Positions 42,636 through 51,911 of a DNA stretch of 64,000 nucleotides are shown here, piece by piece. The notes below the pieces were generated by a model. That model saw only the letters and a program-made list of their open reading frames with translations. It was not told where the DNA came from and searched no databases. A program made the translations under genes and the position numbers. Each line of letters begins with the position of its first letter. The stretch's first letter is position 1. This stretch comes from Chryseobacterium taichungense. Lineage in GTDB: Bacteria; Bacteroidota; Bacteroidia; Flavobacteriales; Weeksellaceae. The stretch spans positions 62,001 to 126,000 of the forward strand of contig NZ_FOBV01000006.1 in assembly GCF_900109935.1 (NCBI RefSeq), read 5' to 3'.

Positions 42636-42658
42636 CGTTTTATCTTGTTATAAACTCC

Positions 42659-43990
42659 TTAGAAAGGATATTCATAAATTTCAGATTCGTGAAGATAAGG
42701 GTTTCCTGTAGGAATAAGTTTAAGTTTTGATAATGCTGAAAGCACGGTAAACATAAACAAACCAACTACGAAAAGGATAGCTCCTAAGATCAACAAGAAT
42801 ACTTCCGGAGTTTTCCAGTATGGTCCTACCGTACCAGGCATTACCATGTTGAAGTAATCTAAAATGTGACCACAGATAACTACTACTGCCATGGTGGTAA
42901 CCACTTTGTAGTTTCTCTTAATGCTGCTGCTTACTAATACCAATAAGGGTAATAAGAAGTTTACGATCAGCATTGGCAAGAAAGTAGGAGAGTAGTGTTG
43001 GAATCTTCCGAAGAAATAATTTACCTCTTCCGGAATGTTCGCATACCAGTAAAGCATAAACTGTGCAAACCAGGTATACGTCCAAAGCATACTTGTAGCA
43101 AAAAGGAATACTCCTAAATCATGTAAGTGATTATCATTGAACTGTGGAAGGAATCCGTTTTTCTTTAAATAAACACTTAAAAGAATGATTACTGCAATAC
43201 CACTTGAAAGGCAACTCACCATTGAATACCAGATATACATGGTAGAATACCAGTGAGGGTCAATAGACATCAACCAGTCCCAAGCCCAAGCCGCAGAAGC
43301 AAATCCGAAGAATGCGATATATCCTACTGCCCATCTGTAAAGCATTTGATATTCTGTTCTTGATTTAGTTTCGTCAACTTTTTTAGACTGAGCCTTCAGT
43401 TTCCACGCGAAGAAAGAAGCACCCAATACATAGATAAACGTTCTTACAGCATAGAAAGGTATATTTAAGAAAATTCTTTTTTCAAATAAGATCACATCAA
43501 AATGAGCAGAATTTGGGTCTGTCAATTCAGGGTCCATCCAGTGGAAAAGGTGTCCTTGATGGGTGATGTTTAAAAGCATCAAGATGATCAAAATAGCACC
43601 ACCATATGGAATATAAGAAGCGATTGCTTCCATTACTCTGGTAATGATGATTGGCCATCCTGCATGTGCAGCGTGCTGAATAGAATAGAAAAATAATACG
43701 CAGCAACTTACTCCGAAGAAAAATACAGCTACAAAATGTATTGCCGCTAAAGGTTGGTTGTGAACCTGAAGAGTTGCGTGCTCAAGATGAGCCGCATGAT
43801 CCTGAGGACCTACCATTTCACTGGAGTGCGTAGGTGCATTATGACCGGAAGCGTGAACCGCCTCCATCATTTGTTCTATTTTCTCAGTGGAAATTCCTTT
43901 ATTTAAAAAGAAACCGATACCAAACAGAACTAAACCTACAACAAGAAGGATTATAGAAGTTGATTTTAATTTTGGTGAAAAACTATACAT
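42659..43990 (-). CDS. actF: Alternative complex III subunit ActF
   Basis: A 443-residue inner-membrane subunit of the quinol:electron-acceptor oxidoreductase called alternative complex III. It has about 10 spans, with a His-rich stretch near residues 45-80 on the outer face and the conserved FAWKLKAQSKKVD then YRWAVGYIAFFGFASAAWAW segment near 200. ActF pairs with ActC and resembles NrfD-type proteins. It is the last gene of the operon, directly followed by a strong terminator. No cytochrome oxidase gene follows in this window, unlike the arrangement described in some relatives. Confidence 0.92.
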   Translation of the reverse strand: MYSFSPKLKSTSIILLVVGLVLFGIGFFLNKGISTEKIEQMMEAVHASGHNAPTHSSEMVGPQDHAAHLEHATLQVHNQPLAAIHFVAVFFFGVSCCVLFFYSIQHAAHAGWPIIITRVMEAIASYIPYGGAILIILMLLNITHQGHLFHWMDPELTDPNSAHFDVILFEKRIFLNIPFYAVRTFIYVLGASFFAWKLKAQSKKVDETKSRTEYQMLYRWAVGYIAFFGFASAAWAWDWLMSIDPHWYSTMYIWYSMVSCLSSGIAVIILLSVYLKKNGFLPQFNDNHLHDLGVFLFATSMLWTYTWFAQFMLYWYANIPEEVNYFFGRFQHYSPTFLPMLIVNFLLPLLVLVSSSIKRNYKVVTTMAVVVICGHILDYFNMVMPGTVGPYWKTPEVFLLILGAILFVVGLFMFTVLSALSKLKLIPTGNPYLHESEIYEYPF

Positions 43991-43998
43991 TTCTTTTC

Positions 43999-44715
43999 TT
44001 ATTTTTTAGTTTCGGTAGTCTTTGTTTCAGTTGTCGCCGGTGCTGCCGCCGTAGCTGTCGTTCCGGCAGGTGTTGCCGTAGCTGCTGCTCCTTTTTTGAA
44101 GGCATTCATGACATACATGGCTACTCTCCAACGGTCTCCTGCATTCAGTTGTCCCGCATAAGATCCCATCGCATTTCTACCGTTTGTGATCACATAATGA
44201 ACAGATCCTACAGTAATTTCTCTGTCGGCGTAGTTTGGTACACCTGAGAAAGCACCTGATTGAACGATTGGTCCCTGTCCGTCTCCTCCTACACCATGAC
44301 ATGCTGCACAAGTATGTTCAAATAATACTTTACCTCTTTCGAGATCTTTTGCTGAGTTGGCAGGATTTAAAGGAGAGGTAGTCATGCTTTTGGAAGCATC
44401 ATAACCAGCGTTATATTCATCCACATTTTTCGGAAGTAAACCTTCTTCAAAAACACCATCTTTATTTTGAGGTACAGAACCTTCTACAGGAGTAAGACCT
44501 GTTGCCCCATTATTTTTAACGAAAGCAGGGATTTCATTTTCATGATCTGAATAAGCATCCTGAGCTTTCATTAATGGATCGTAAGCTACCGGAAAATACA
44601 TGTCCGGGAAATATACTAACGGGGTATTTTCTTTTGGTCCGCAAGAGTTAAGTAAAACTGTTGTTAAACCTAAAACTGCTGTAATTTTTAATACATTCTT
44701 TTTCATTTTAAGCAT
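43999..44715 (-). CDS. actE: Alternative complex III subunit ActE (monohaem cytochrome c lipoprotein)
   Basis: A 238-residue cytochrome c anchored by a lipid. The lipobox LLNSC gives a lipid Cys near residue 25. One haem motif, CAACH in HTCAACHGVGG, lies near 137, with a likely Met ligand in the GRNAMGSYAG segment. A C-terminal Ala/Thr-rich tail of about 35 residues follows. It passes electrons from the complex to oxidase or soluble cytochrome. The open frame starts eight bases inside actD; Met4 is a possible alternative start that would remove the overlap. Confidence 0.92.
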   Translation of the reverse strand: MLKMKKNVLKITAVLGLTTVLLNSCGPKENTPLVYFPDMYFPVAYDPLMKAQDAYSDHENEIPAFVKNNGATGLTPVEGSVPQNKDGVFEEGLLPKNVDEYNAGYDASKSMTTSPLNPANSAKDLERGKVLFEHTCAACHGVGGDGQGPIVQSGAFSGVPNYADREITVGSVHYVITNGRNAMGSYAGQLNAGDRWRVAMYVMNAFKKGAAATATPAGTTATAAAPATTETKTTETKK

Positions 44716-45229
44716 CTTTAACAGTTATTTCTTCAACTCCAGTTTCAATGAGTAACTGTTTTACAGATTCTACATCTTCAGTTACAAATTCCATCATGAA
44801 TTTATCATCCGTTGTTCTTGGGTCCGGGTTTTGCGCAGGCGCTCCAGGATACATTTTATTTCTTACTAAGAAAGTCAATGACATCATGTGAGCGGCACAG
44901 AATACCATAAGCTCGAACATTGGTACTACGAAGGCTGGCATATTGTGTCCCCAGTCAAAAGCCGGTTTACCACCAATATTTTGAGGCCAGTCATGGTTCA
45001 TTACGTACCATGTCAAAGTAGCTCCAATCGTTACTCCATAAAGAGCGTAAAGAAAAGCGGCATCAGAAATTCTTGTTTTCTTTAAACCTAAAGCTTTGTC
45101 TAGTCCGTGAACCGGAAACGGAGTGTAAACTTCGTTAATTGCGATTCCTTTATCGTTGAATGCCTTAACGCCGTTCATCAAATCGTCGTCGTCAGCATAA
45201 AGTCCGTATACAATTTTAGTGGTGCTCAT
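44708..45229 (-). CDS. actD: Alternative complex III subunit ActD
   Basis: A small subunit (DUF3341 type). The start is placed at 45229, giving MSTTKIVYGLYADDDDLMNG, because this matches the family N-terminus. The longer frame to 45256 adds nine residues that overlap actC further. A purine-rich AAGGAG lies directly before it. Two spans at about residues 55-75 and 95-115 separate a soluble N-terminal domain that begins DDLMNGVKAFNDKGI from a short C-terminal tail (EFVTEDVESVKQLLIETGVE). It overlaps actC by 14 bases. Confidence 0.9.
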   Translation of the reverse strand: MSTTKIVYGLYADDDDLMNGVKAFNDKGIAINEVYTPFPVHGLDKALGLKKTRISDAAFLYALYGVTIGATLTWYVMNHDWPQNIGGKPAFDWGHNMPAFVVPMFELMVFCAAHMMSLTFLVRNKMYPGAPAQNPDPRTTDDKFMMEFVTEDVESVKQLLIETGVEEITVKDA

Positions 45230-46613
45230 CTCCTTCTTTTGCTTTATAAGTTTCACCTGAGATTTTCAAAATCGATTTTAATTCAGCCTGTGCAATTACA
45301 GGGAATGTTCTTGCATATAATAAGAATAATACAGAGAAGAATCCGATTGTTCCTAAGTATACACCCACGTCAATAATCGTTGGCTTAAACATCGTCCAAG
45401 ATCCAGGTAGGTAGTCTCTTGAAAGGTTGATTACGATAATGTCGAAACGCTCAAACCACATACCAATGTTGATGATCAACGCAACGATGAATGTCCAGAT
45501 AATATTCGTTCTCAATTTCTTGAACCAGAATGAAGCAGGAACAACAAGGTTACAGATAATCAATGACCAGAATGCCCACCAGTAAGGTCCAACAGCAGCA
45601 CCAGGAGAAAGATAGGTGAAATCTTCAAATCTTGATCCTGAATACCATCCGATGAAATATTCTGTAGCATATGCCACTGTTACCATACCACCTGTTAAGA
45701 TGATTACGATGTTCATGATTTCGATATGGTACATCGTGATGTAGTCTTCTAAATGACATACTTTTCTTGCTACCAATAAAAGCGTCTGTACCATCGCGAA
45801 TCCTGAGAAGATCGCACCGGCAACGAAGTAAGGAGGATAGATCGTAGAGTGCCATCCTTTAATTACCGAAGTGGCGAAGTCAAAGGATACCGTGGTGTGT
45901 ACTGAGAATACAAGCGGTGTTGCCAACCCTGCAAGAACCAAAGAAAGTTCTTCGAATCTTTGCCAGTGTTTTGCTTTACCACCCCAACCGAATGCAAGGA
46001 ATGTATAAATCTTTTTAGTCCAAGGTGTTTTTGCTCTGTCTCTGATCATTGCAAAGTCAGGAATTAATCCCATGAACCAGAATACTGTAGATACTGAGAA
46101 ATACGTAGAGATCGCAAATACGTCCCAAAGTAGAGGAGAGTTGAAGTTACCCCAAAGAGAACCGAACTGGTTTGGTAAAGGGAATACCCAATATCCTACC
46201 CAAACTCTACCCATGTGAATTACCGGGAAGATTGCTGCCTGTACTACCGCGAAGATCGTCATCGCTTCTGCAGATCTGTTTACAGACATTCTCCATCTTT
46301 GTCTAAATAATAATAATACTGCGGAGATAAGTGTTCCGGCGTGACCGATACCTACCCACCATACGAAGTTGGTGATATCCCAACCCCAGTTAATAGTTCT
46401 GTTAAGTCCCCATGCTCCAATACCTGTTCCGATAGTATAAGCGATACATCCGAATCCATAGATGAATAGAACTAAGGCTGCATATAATGAAATCCACCAT
46501 AATTTGCCTGCTCTTTCTTCGATAGGTCGTGCAATATCTTCTGTGATATCGTGATAAGTTTTGTGACCAATAATTAGAGGTTCCCTTATCGGAGCTTCGT
46601 AATGTCCTGACAT
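45216..46613 (-). CDS. actC: Alternative complex III subunit ActC
   Basis: A 465-residue NrfD-like quinol-interacting subunit with about 10 spans. Conserved features are WGLNRTINWGWDITNFVWWV near residue 69, then RSAEAMTIFAVVQA near 113 and DFATSVIKGWHSTIYPPYFV near 249, with charged residues in the membrane typical of the quinol site. It works with ActF in the membrane and ActB outside. It is followed by actD with a 14-base overlap, so translation is coupled. Confidence 0.95.
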   Translation of the reverse strand: MSGHYEAPIREPLIIGHKTYHDITEDIARPIEERAGKLWWISLYAALVLFIYGFGCIAYTIGTGIGAWGLNRTINWGWDITNFVWWVGIGHAGTLISAVLLLFRQRWRMSVNRSAEAMTIFAVVQAAIFPVIHMGRVWVGYWVFPLPNQFGSLWGNFNSPLLWDVFAISTYFSVSTVFWFMGLIPDFAMIRDRAKTPWTKKIYTFLAFGWGGKAKHWQRFEELSLVLAGLATPLVFSVHTTVSFDFATSVIKGWHSTIYPPYFVAGAIFSGFAMVQTLLLVARKVCHLEDYITMYHIEIMNIVIILTGGMVTVAYATEYFIGWYSGSRFEDFTYLSPGAAVGPYWWAFWSLIICNLVVPASFWFKKLRTNIIWTFIVALIINIGMWFERFDIIVINLSRDYLPGSWTMFKPTIIDVGVYLGTIGFFSVLFLLYARTFPVIAQAELKSILKISGETYKAKEGDEHH

Positions 46614-46638
46614 TTTTTACCTATTTATTATTTAAACT

Positions 46639-49600
46639 TTATTTTTCTACTCTGTTTCTTACTTTAGTGTGATAGAACACATTTGGCTTGGTTCCGATCT
46701 CTTCAAGTAAATAATATCTTCTGTCGCCAGCGTATAATTTTCTAACTTCAGATGCTTTATCATTCATGTCTCCGAACTGGATAGATCCTGTAGTACAAGC
46801 TTTAGAACATGCTGTCTGGAATTCTCCGTCTTTCACGATTCTGTTCTCTTTTTTAGCTTCGAGAATAGTCGTTTGAGTCATTTGGATACATAATGAACAT
46901 TTCTCCATTACCCCTCTTGTTCTTACAACAACGTCTGGATTTAGTACCATTCTTCCAAGATCGTTGTTCATATTGAAGTCGAACTTGTCATTAAGGTTGT
47001 ATGTAAACCAGTTGAAACGTCTTACTTTATAAGGACAGTTGTTTGCACAATATCTTGTACCGATACATCTGTTATAAGCCATGTGGTTTTGTCCCTGCTT
47101 ACCGTGTGAAGTTGCCGCTACCGGACAAACTGTTTCACAAGGAGCATGGTTACAGTGCTGACACATTACAGGCTGGAAGATTACATCCGGATTATCAGCT
47201 GGGTGGTTCAACGCACCGCCTTCTTTGTTGAATGCTGTTCCATATAATTCTGGAACGGCCATTCCTTCTTTTAATCCTTCATATACTTCTACTTTCTGTC
47301 TTGCCGAATAGTAACGGTCAATTCTTAACCAATACATATCTCTTGACATTCTGATCTCGTCTTTTCCTACTACAGGAACGTTGTTCTCTGCCTGGCAGGC
47401 AATGATACAAGATCCACAACCTGTACAAGAGTTTAGGTCGATCGACATGTTGAAGTGAGGTCCGTCCGTATCATCGAAAGCATCCCAAAGGTCAATCTTT
47501 CTTGCCGGAAGAGCTCCGCTGATCGTGTGATATTCCAAAGGTTTATTCCATCCTTTATGTTCATCATCAAATGCTACGTTTAAGAAATCTGCCAAAGGAA
47601 CTTCCTTAGCAATTTCGTAACGTCCCATCAATGTATTTTGAAGCTGGATCCCTGCGAATTCGTGATCTTCTCCGGTTTTTTCTAATTTAACATTAGAAAC
47701 CACTAAGTTAGAACCATCAAATAAAGGATAAGCATTTACCCCTGTATCAGCTGTAGCTCCTGAGTTTTTCTTTCCATATCCAAGTGCAAGACCTACAGAT
47801 CCTTCAGCTTGTCCTGGTTGTACAAATACAGGAACATCTTTTATTGTAACTCCGTTTACTGTAAGGTTTACGATAGAACCATCTAGCTGCATTCTTGCAT
47901 TAAGATCGTTTTCAATTCCTAATCTTTCAGCATCTTTAGGAGACATAGTCAAATAGTTATCCCAAGACATTCTTGTGATCGGATCCGGTAATTCCTGTAA
48001 CCAAGGGTTGTTGGCCTGAGTACCATCTCCCATTGCTGTTTTAGTATATAATACCAATTCTAAATCGGAAGGTTTAAAGTTTCCTAATTCAGCAGCAGCC
48101 TGGGCACCGTTACCTCCTGCATACGATAATGTAGTCGCATTGGTAGAGGCATTAAATCCGTTATATAAAGCTTTGTTGAAAGAAGTTCCTCCGAGTACGG
48201 AAGAAGCATTAGCTTTTAAATAATCGTAGTAATTGTTAGCAGCGTTGTTCTTTCCATTTTTCCAAACCAATAATGACTCTTCGATCTGTCTTGATTTGTA
48301 AATTTTCTGAATCGTTGGCTGCATTAATGAATATACTCCTGTCTGCGGTTCGATATCTCCCCAAGACTCAAGCCAGTTGGCTACAGGAATTACAGCTTTC
48401 GCTGCTTTATACATTTCATTTTTCTTATCAGCAACAGCAATTACGTAAGGAACTTTTGTTAAAGATTTTTTGAAATCTTCCCCTTTGTGGTAAGAATAAA
48501 TAGGGTCTACATTGTTGGCGATCAATACACCAACCTGACCTGCATTTACCCATCCCAGGAATTCCTCGAATCTTGCTTTGTCAAATTCTTTTAATAGGTT
48601 TGCTTTACCTGTGAAAGCAGTTGAACCAAGTTTCTGGTTGATCAGGTGGGCTAAAACCTGAGCACCTTTAGAACCGTCAGCAAAAACTACTGCTTTGCTT
48701 CCTTTTGCCTGTAATTCTTTAGCGATTTCAGAAGCTGTTTTGTCTGAAGTTCCTCCACCAACGATGGCATTGTAAACCTCAACTAGAGTTTTATTTACCT
48801 GACTTGGTTTTAATCTGAATCTTTCGTCAGCATTAGCGCCAGTCAATGACATGTTTGATTCCACCTGAATGTGTCTCAACATGTTTGGTCCTGGCTTTCT
48901 TGCAGCAGCGTAAGACGATTCTAATCCTCCTCCGTTGTAATCTCCTAGGAAATCAGCCTGGAAAGCGGCAACCAATTCAGTACCTCTAAGGTCGTAAACC
49001 GGTAATGCTCTTGTTCCGAAAACTTCCTGAGCAGCATCTAATGCTGCAGCATACGGATAAGCATCATACGTTACTAACTCTGCTGTAGGATATTTTGCTT
49101 TAAATTCAGCGAATAATTTTTTGAAAGTTGGCGAAGCGAAAGAATGTGATAAAAGCACGATTCTTTTTCCTGCTGCATTAGCTTCCTCCAGTCCTTTGAT
49201 GATGTAGCTGTCTACTTTATCAAAAGTTTCATCCTTACCTTCAAATTTAGGTTGTTTTACTTTATCATTGTCGTAAAGAGAAAGTACACTTGCCTGTGCT
49301 CTCGCACTTGTTTTTCCTAAATCTCCTGCTGTAGGATTTGGTTCTATTTTGATTGGTCTACCTTCTCTTGTTTTTACTAAAACACTCGCAAAGTCAAAAC
49401 CATCGAAATATGTTGAAGCGTAATAATTTGGAATCCCCGGAATGATATCATGCGGTTTTACCACATAAGGGATCGTTTTGATTACCGGAGCTTCACATGC
49501 AGCTAATGTTACCGCTGCAGTAGAGAATCCTAATAGTTTTAAGAAATCTCTTCTTGAAGTACTGGATCCGTTCTTTTCAGCATCTCCAAGGAAATCTTCT

Positions 49601-49701
49601 ACCGGAATTTCTTCCTGGAACTCTTTCTGAGCCAGCTTGTTGTTTAGAGCCGGATCTTTAAGTTCGTGAATACTTCTAAATTGTATTTTGTTTGAAGCCA
49701 T
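46639..49701 (-). CDS. actB: Alternative complex III subunit ActB (Fe-S, molybdopterin-like)
   Basis: A 1020-residue outer-face subunit. After a 48-residue N-terminal extension comes a Tat-like motif (SRRDFLKLLG at 49-58) and a lipobox-like AAC with Cys69. The large middle part resembles a molybdopterin oxidoreductase that lacks the metal site. The C-terminal 250 residues hold four Fe-S cluster motifs: CTGCGSCIIACQAENNVP, CQHCNHAPCETVCP, CIGTRYCANNCPYKVRRF and CSLCIQMTQ with a later CSKACTTG. Together they carry electrons from quinol to the cytochromes. Confidence 0.95.
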   Translation of the reverse strand: MASNKIQFRSIHELKDPALNNKLAQKEFQEEIPVEDFLGDAEKNGSSTSRRDFLKLLGFSTAAVTLAACEAPVIKTIPYVVKPHDIIPGIPNYYASTYFDGFDFASVLVKTREGRPIKIEPNPTAGDLGKTSARAQASVLSLYDNDKVKQPKFEGKDETFDKVDSYIIKGLEEANAAGKRIVLLSHSFASPTFKKLFAEFKAKYPTAELVTYDAYPYAAALDAAQEVFGTRALPVYDLRGTELVAAFQADFLGDYNGGGLESSYAAARKPGPNMLRHIQVESNMSLTGANADERFRLKPSQVNKTLVEVYNAIVGGGTSDKTASEIAKELQAKGSKAVVFADGSKGAQVLAHLINQKLGSTAFTGKANLLKEFDKARFEEFLGWVNAGQVGVLIANNVDPIYSYHKGEDFKKSLTKVPYVIAVADKKNEMYKAAKAVIPVANWLESWGDIEPQTGVYSLMQPTIQKIYKSRQIEESLLVWKNGKNNAANNYYDYLKANASSVLGGTSFNKALYNGFNASTNATTLSYAGGNGAQAAAELGNFKPSDLELVLYTKTAMGDGTQANNPWLQELPDPITRMSWDNYLTMSPKDAERLGIENDLNARMQLDGSIVNLTVNGVTIKDVPVFVQPGQAEGSVGLALGYGKKNSGATADTGVNAYPLFDGSNLVVSNVKLEKTGEDHEFAGIQLQNTLMGRYEIAKEVPLADFLNVAFDDEHKGWNKPLEYHTISGALPARKIDLWDAFDDTDGPHFNMSIDLNSCTGCGSCIIACQAENNVPVVGKDEIRMSRDMYWLRIDRYYSARQKVEVYEGLKEGMAVPELYGTAFNKEGGALNHPADNPDVIFQPVMCQHCNHAPCETVCPVAATSHGKQGQNHMAYNRCIGTRYCANNCPYKVRRFNWFTYNLNDKFDFNMNNDLGRMVLNPDVVVRTRGVMEKCSLCIQMTQTTILEAKKENRIVKDGEFQTACSKACTTGSIQFGDMNDKASEVRKLYAGDRRYYLLEEIGTKPNVFYHTKVRNRVEK

Positions 49702-49723
49702 TTATACTTCTAATTTTTAGTTA

Positions 49724-51091
49724 TTAATAATGACATTTACCACACTCAAGACCTCCAATTGCATCTACAGTAATCTTACCACCATCTTTAGGGTATTGTT
49801 TTTTCAATTTGTCATGTAGATTCTTGAAGTATTCTTTATTATAACCGTTGTTCATATCAACCTCAGTAGTTCTGTGACATTCGATACACCATCCCATTGT
49901 GAAGTCATTAGCCATCTGAACAACATTCATTGTGTCAATTTTACCGTGGCAAGCTTTACACACAACATCGATTTTGTTGTTTGGATTCTTTTTGTTGAAA
50001 GAATTGATGATGGCCTGCTCACCTGCTATAACGTGCTGAGAGTGGTTGAAGTAAACGAAGTCCGGCATGTTGTGGATTCTTGTCCATTCAACCGGTTGTG
50101 TTTTACCTGTGTATTGTTGTTTTGCAGGATCCCAACCTGTAGCGGCATAGATTTTCTGGATTTCTCCGTCGTAGAAAGCTTTATCTTTTCCTGGCTCCAT
50201 GTAGTGCTCTGCATTATATTCGGAAATTGTTCTGTGACAGTTCATACAAACGTTCATAGAAGGGATTTCAGATACTTTACCGTATTTAGCACTTGAGTGA
50301 CAAAGCTGACAGTCGATTTTTTGTTCCCCTGCGTGAATTTTGTGAGAGAAATAGATAGGCTGTTCCGGCTTATATCCTTTGTAAACACCGATCCACATGA
50401 TCCAGTTCCATACGCCGTATGCAGCTAATAATGCGAGAATTGCAATTAATCCTTTACCGATGTAATGGTATTTCTCGTAAATTTCGCTGAAAGATTTAAC
50501 TCTTGTTTCGTTAAGTCCGGCAAGATCTTCGGATTGTCCTAATTTTACTAATTGTCTTAGTTTTATTAAGATCCAAACCAATAAACCTGCGATAGCTAAA
50601 AGTGAAATGATAACGATGCTTGTCGTAGCAGAATTTTGTGGTGCTGCATTTGCAGATCCTGCATTTGCGGTATCTTTGGCAGCATCGGTTTTTGCAGGTT
50701 CCGGAGCCGGAGGATTAGTTGTGTAAGCTAAGATGTCATCAATATCCTTATCCGTAAGATTTGGAAAGACCTGCATCTCAGTCTTGTTGTACTTTTCAAA
50801 AATTTCATTGGCGTACTTGTCACCGGAAGCTCTTAGCTCCTTGTTGTTTTTGATCCACTTGTGAAGCCAGTCTGTATCTACGCCACCTTCTGTCTTTACC
50901 CGTTCTACAACACCCTTCAGCGGCGGTCCTACAACTTGTTTGTCTAGTGCGTGACATGCAGTACAATTTGCTTTGAAAAGCTTCTCACCATTCTTAGGAT
51001 CACCGTCCTGCCCGTAAATTGAAGCACTGGTTGATAACAATAAGCCTATTGCGATCAACGTTTGTCTATAATGCTTTCTCCAACTAATCAT
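49724..51091 (-). CDS. actA: Alternative complex III subunit ActA (multihaem cytochrome c)
   Basis: A 455-residue membrane cytochrome. An N-terminal monohaem domain holds CTACH at 43-47. After an Ala/Pro/Asn linker come two spans (about 157-177 and 215-235). The C-terminal domain holds five CxxCH motifs at 261-265, 282-286, 378-382, 402-406 and 450-454. That is six haem sites in total. Published descriptions of the complex speak of a pentahaem ActA, so the N-terminal site is either an added domain or one described differently. It is the first gene of the operon. Confidence 0.94.
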   Translation of the reverse strand: MISWRKHYRQTLIAIGLLLSTSASIYGQDGDPKNGEKLFKANCTACHALDKQVVGPPLKGVVERVKTEGGVDTDWLHKWIKNNKELRASGDKYANEIFEKYNKTEMQVFPNLTDKDIDDILAYTTNPPAPEPAKTDAAKDTANAGSANAAPQNSATTSIVIISLLAIAGLLVWILIKLRQLVKLGQSEDLAGLNETRVKSFSEIYEKYHYIGKGLIAILALLAAYGVWNWIMWIGVYKGYKPEQPIYFSHKIHAGEQKIDCQLCHSSAKYGKVSEIPSMNVCMNCHRTISEYNAEHYMEPGKDKAFYDGEIQKIYAATGWDPAKQQYTGKTQPVEWTRIHNMPDFVYFNHSQHVIAGEQAIINSFNKKNPNNKIDVVCKACHGKIDTMNVVQMANDFTMGWCIECHRTTEVDMNNGYNKEYFKNLHDKLKKQYPKDGGKITVDAIGGLECGKCHY

Positions 51092-51229
51092 TTAAATTAT
51101 CTTATGTTAGTAAAATATTGAACATTCAATCAATTCCGCAAAAATAATATATTTAACAGGAATTTAACGGTATATAGAAAGGGGAAAATATCATTTACGT
51201 TTAATTTGTAATTATTCTAAATAACTCAA

Positions 51230-51261
51230 TTTGGTATAATTTTTTAATTTGTCTAAATTTG
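51230..51261 (+). promoter_or_regulatory. Predicted promoter for the SPOR gene
   Basis: TTTG at 51230-51233 and TAAATTTG at 51254-51261 are separated by 20 bases, matching the phylum's -33 and -7 boxes in sequence and spacing. Confidence 0.65.
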
Positions 51262-51276
51262 CGGAAACAAGTTTAA

Positions 51277-51816
51277 ATGAAAAATTTGATTAAAATATTT
51301 TCGATATTACTGTTTGGAGGATTTTATACTCTTGATGCCCAACAAATTGTAAAAAAAGATACCTTAGCTGGTACCGAATTGGTTATGACCATGGATTCTA
51401 AGGTAAATACTGCTTTGGAAAGCATTGAGGATAAATGCTCAAGAACAACCAATGCAGTGATTTCCAGGGATGATGATGAAGATAGCGGAGCTTCAAAACC
51501 GACAAAAATCTATGTGCCAAACAGAGAATTGACCAATGCGGAGATCTGCAGAAAAAATCCTAGGATTTTAGGATACAAGATCCAAATTACAATTGTGAAA
51601 AGTAATGATGAAGCTAATGAGGTGAAGTCGTATTTCAGAAAAAGATTTCCAAACCTTAAAGTCGAAACTGATGCTTCTTTAAGACCTAACTATAAAATCT
51701 TGGCGGGAAGTTATTTTACTAAACAAAGTGCCGCTTCTGATTTGGCAAGAGTAAGAGAATATTTCAAATCTGCTGTAGCTGTACAATACAGAATTTTCTG
51801 TGCAGAAGCAAAATAA
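51277..51816 (+). CDS. Secreted SPOR-domain protein
   Basis: A 179-residue protein with a signal peptide (ending LDAQ). A polar region with a DDDED acidic patch is followed by a C-terminal SPOR domain at about 95-175: GYKIQITIVKSNDEANEVKS, then YFRKRFPNLKVETDASLRPN and YKILAGSYFTKQSAASDLAR, as in proteins that bind denuded peptidoglycan glycan chains. It is likely periplasmic, near sites of wall turnover or division. It is a single-gene unit with its own promoter and terminator. Confidence 0.92.
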   Translation: MKNLIKIFSILLFGGFYTLDAQQIVKKDTLAGTELVMTMDSKVNTALESIEDKCSRTTNAVISRDDDEDSGASKPTKIYVPNRELTNAEICRKNPRILGYKIQITIVKSNDEANEVKSYFRKRFPNLKVETDASLRPNYKILAGSYFTKQSAASDLARVREYFKSAVAVQYRIFCAEAK

Positions 51817-51835
51817 AAGTTTAAAGATTAAAATT

Positions 51836-51862
51836 AAAGCTGGGAATAATTTTCTCAGCTTT
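51836..51862 (+). terminator. Terminator after the SPOR gene
   Basis: AAAGCTG-g-GAA pairs with TT-t-CT-CAGCTTT around TAAT with two imperfect positions, followed by T residues. Confidence 0.7.
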
Positions 51863-51911
51863 TTTTGATTTATATTGAAACAAGTTTTATTCGAATTTGA
51901 TATGTTTTATT

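Noticed and set aside
45230..45256. Longer actD start
   Set aside because: The extra nine residues are not family-like and increase the overlap with actC; the ATG at 45229 gives the typical MSTTKIVYGLYAD start.
49874..50296. 140-codon plus-strand frame inside actA
   Set aside because: It is antisense to the multihaem domain and its Cys/His content mirrors that of the real gene.
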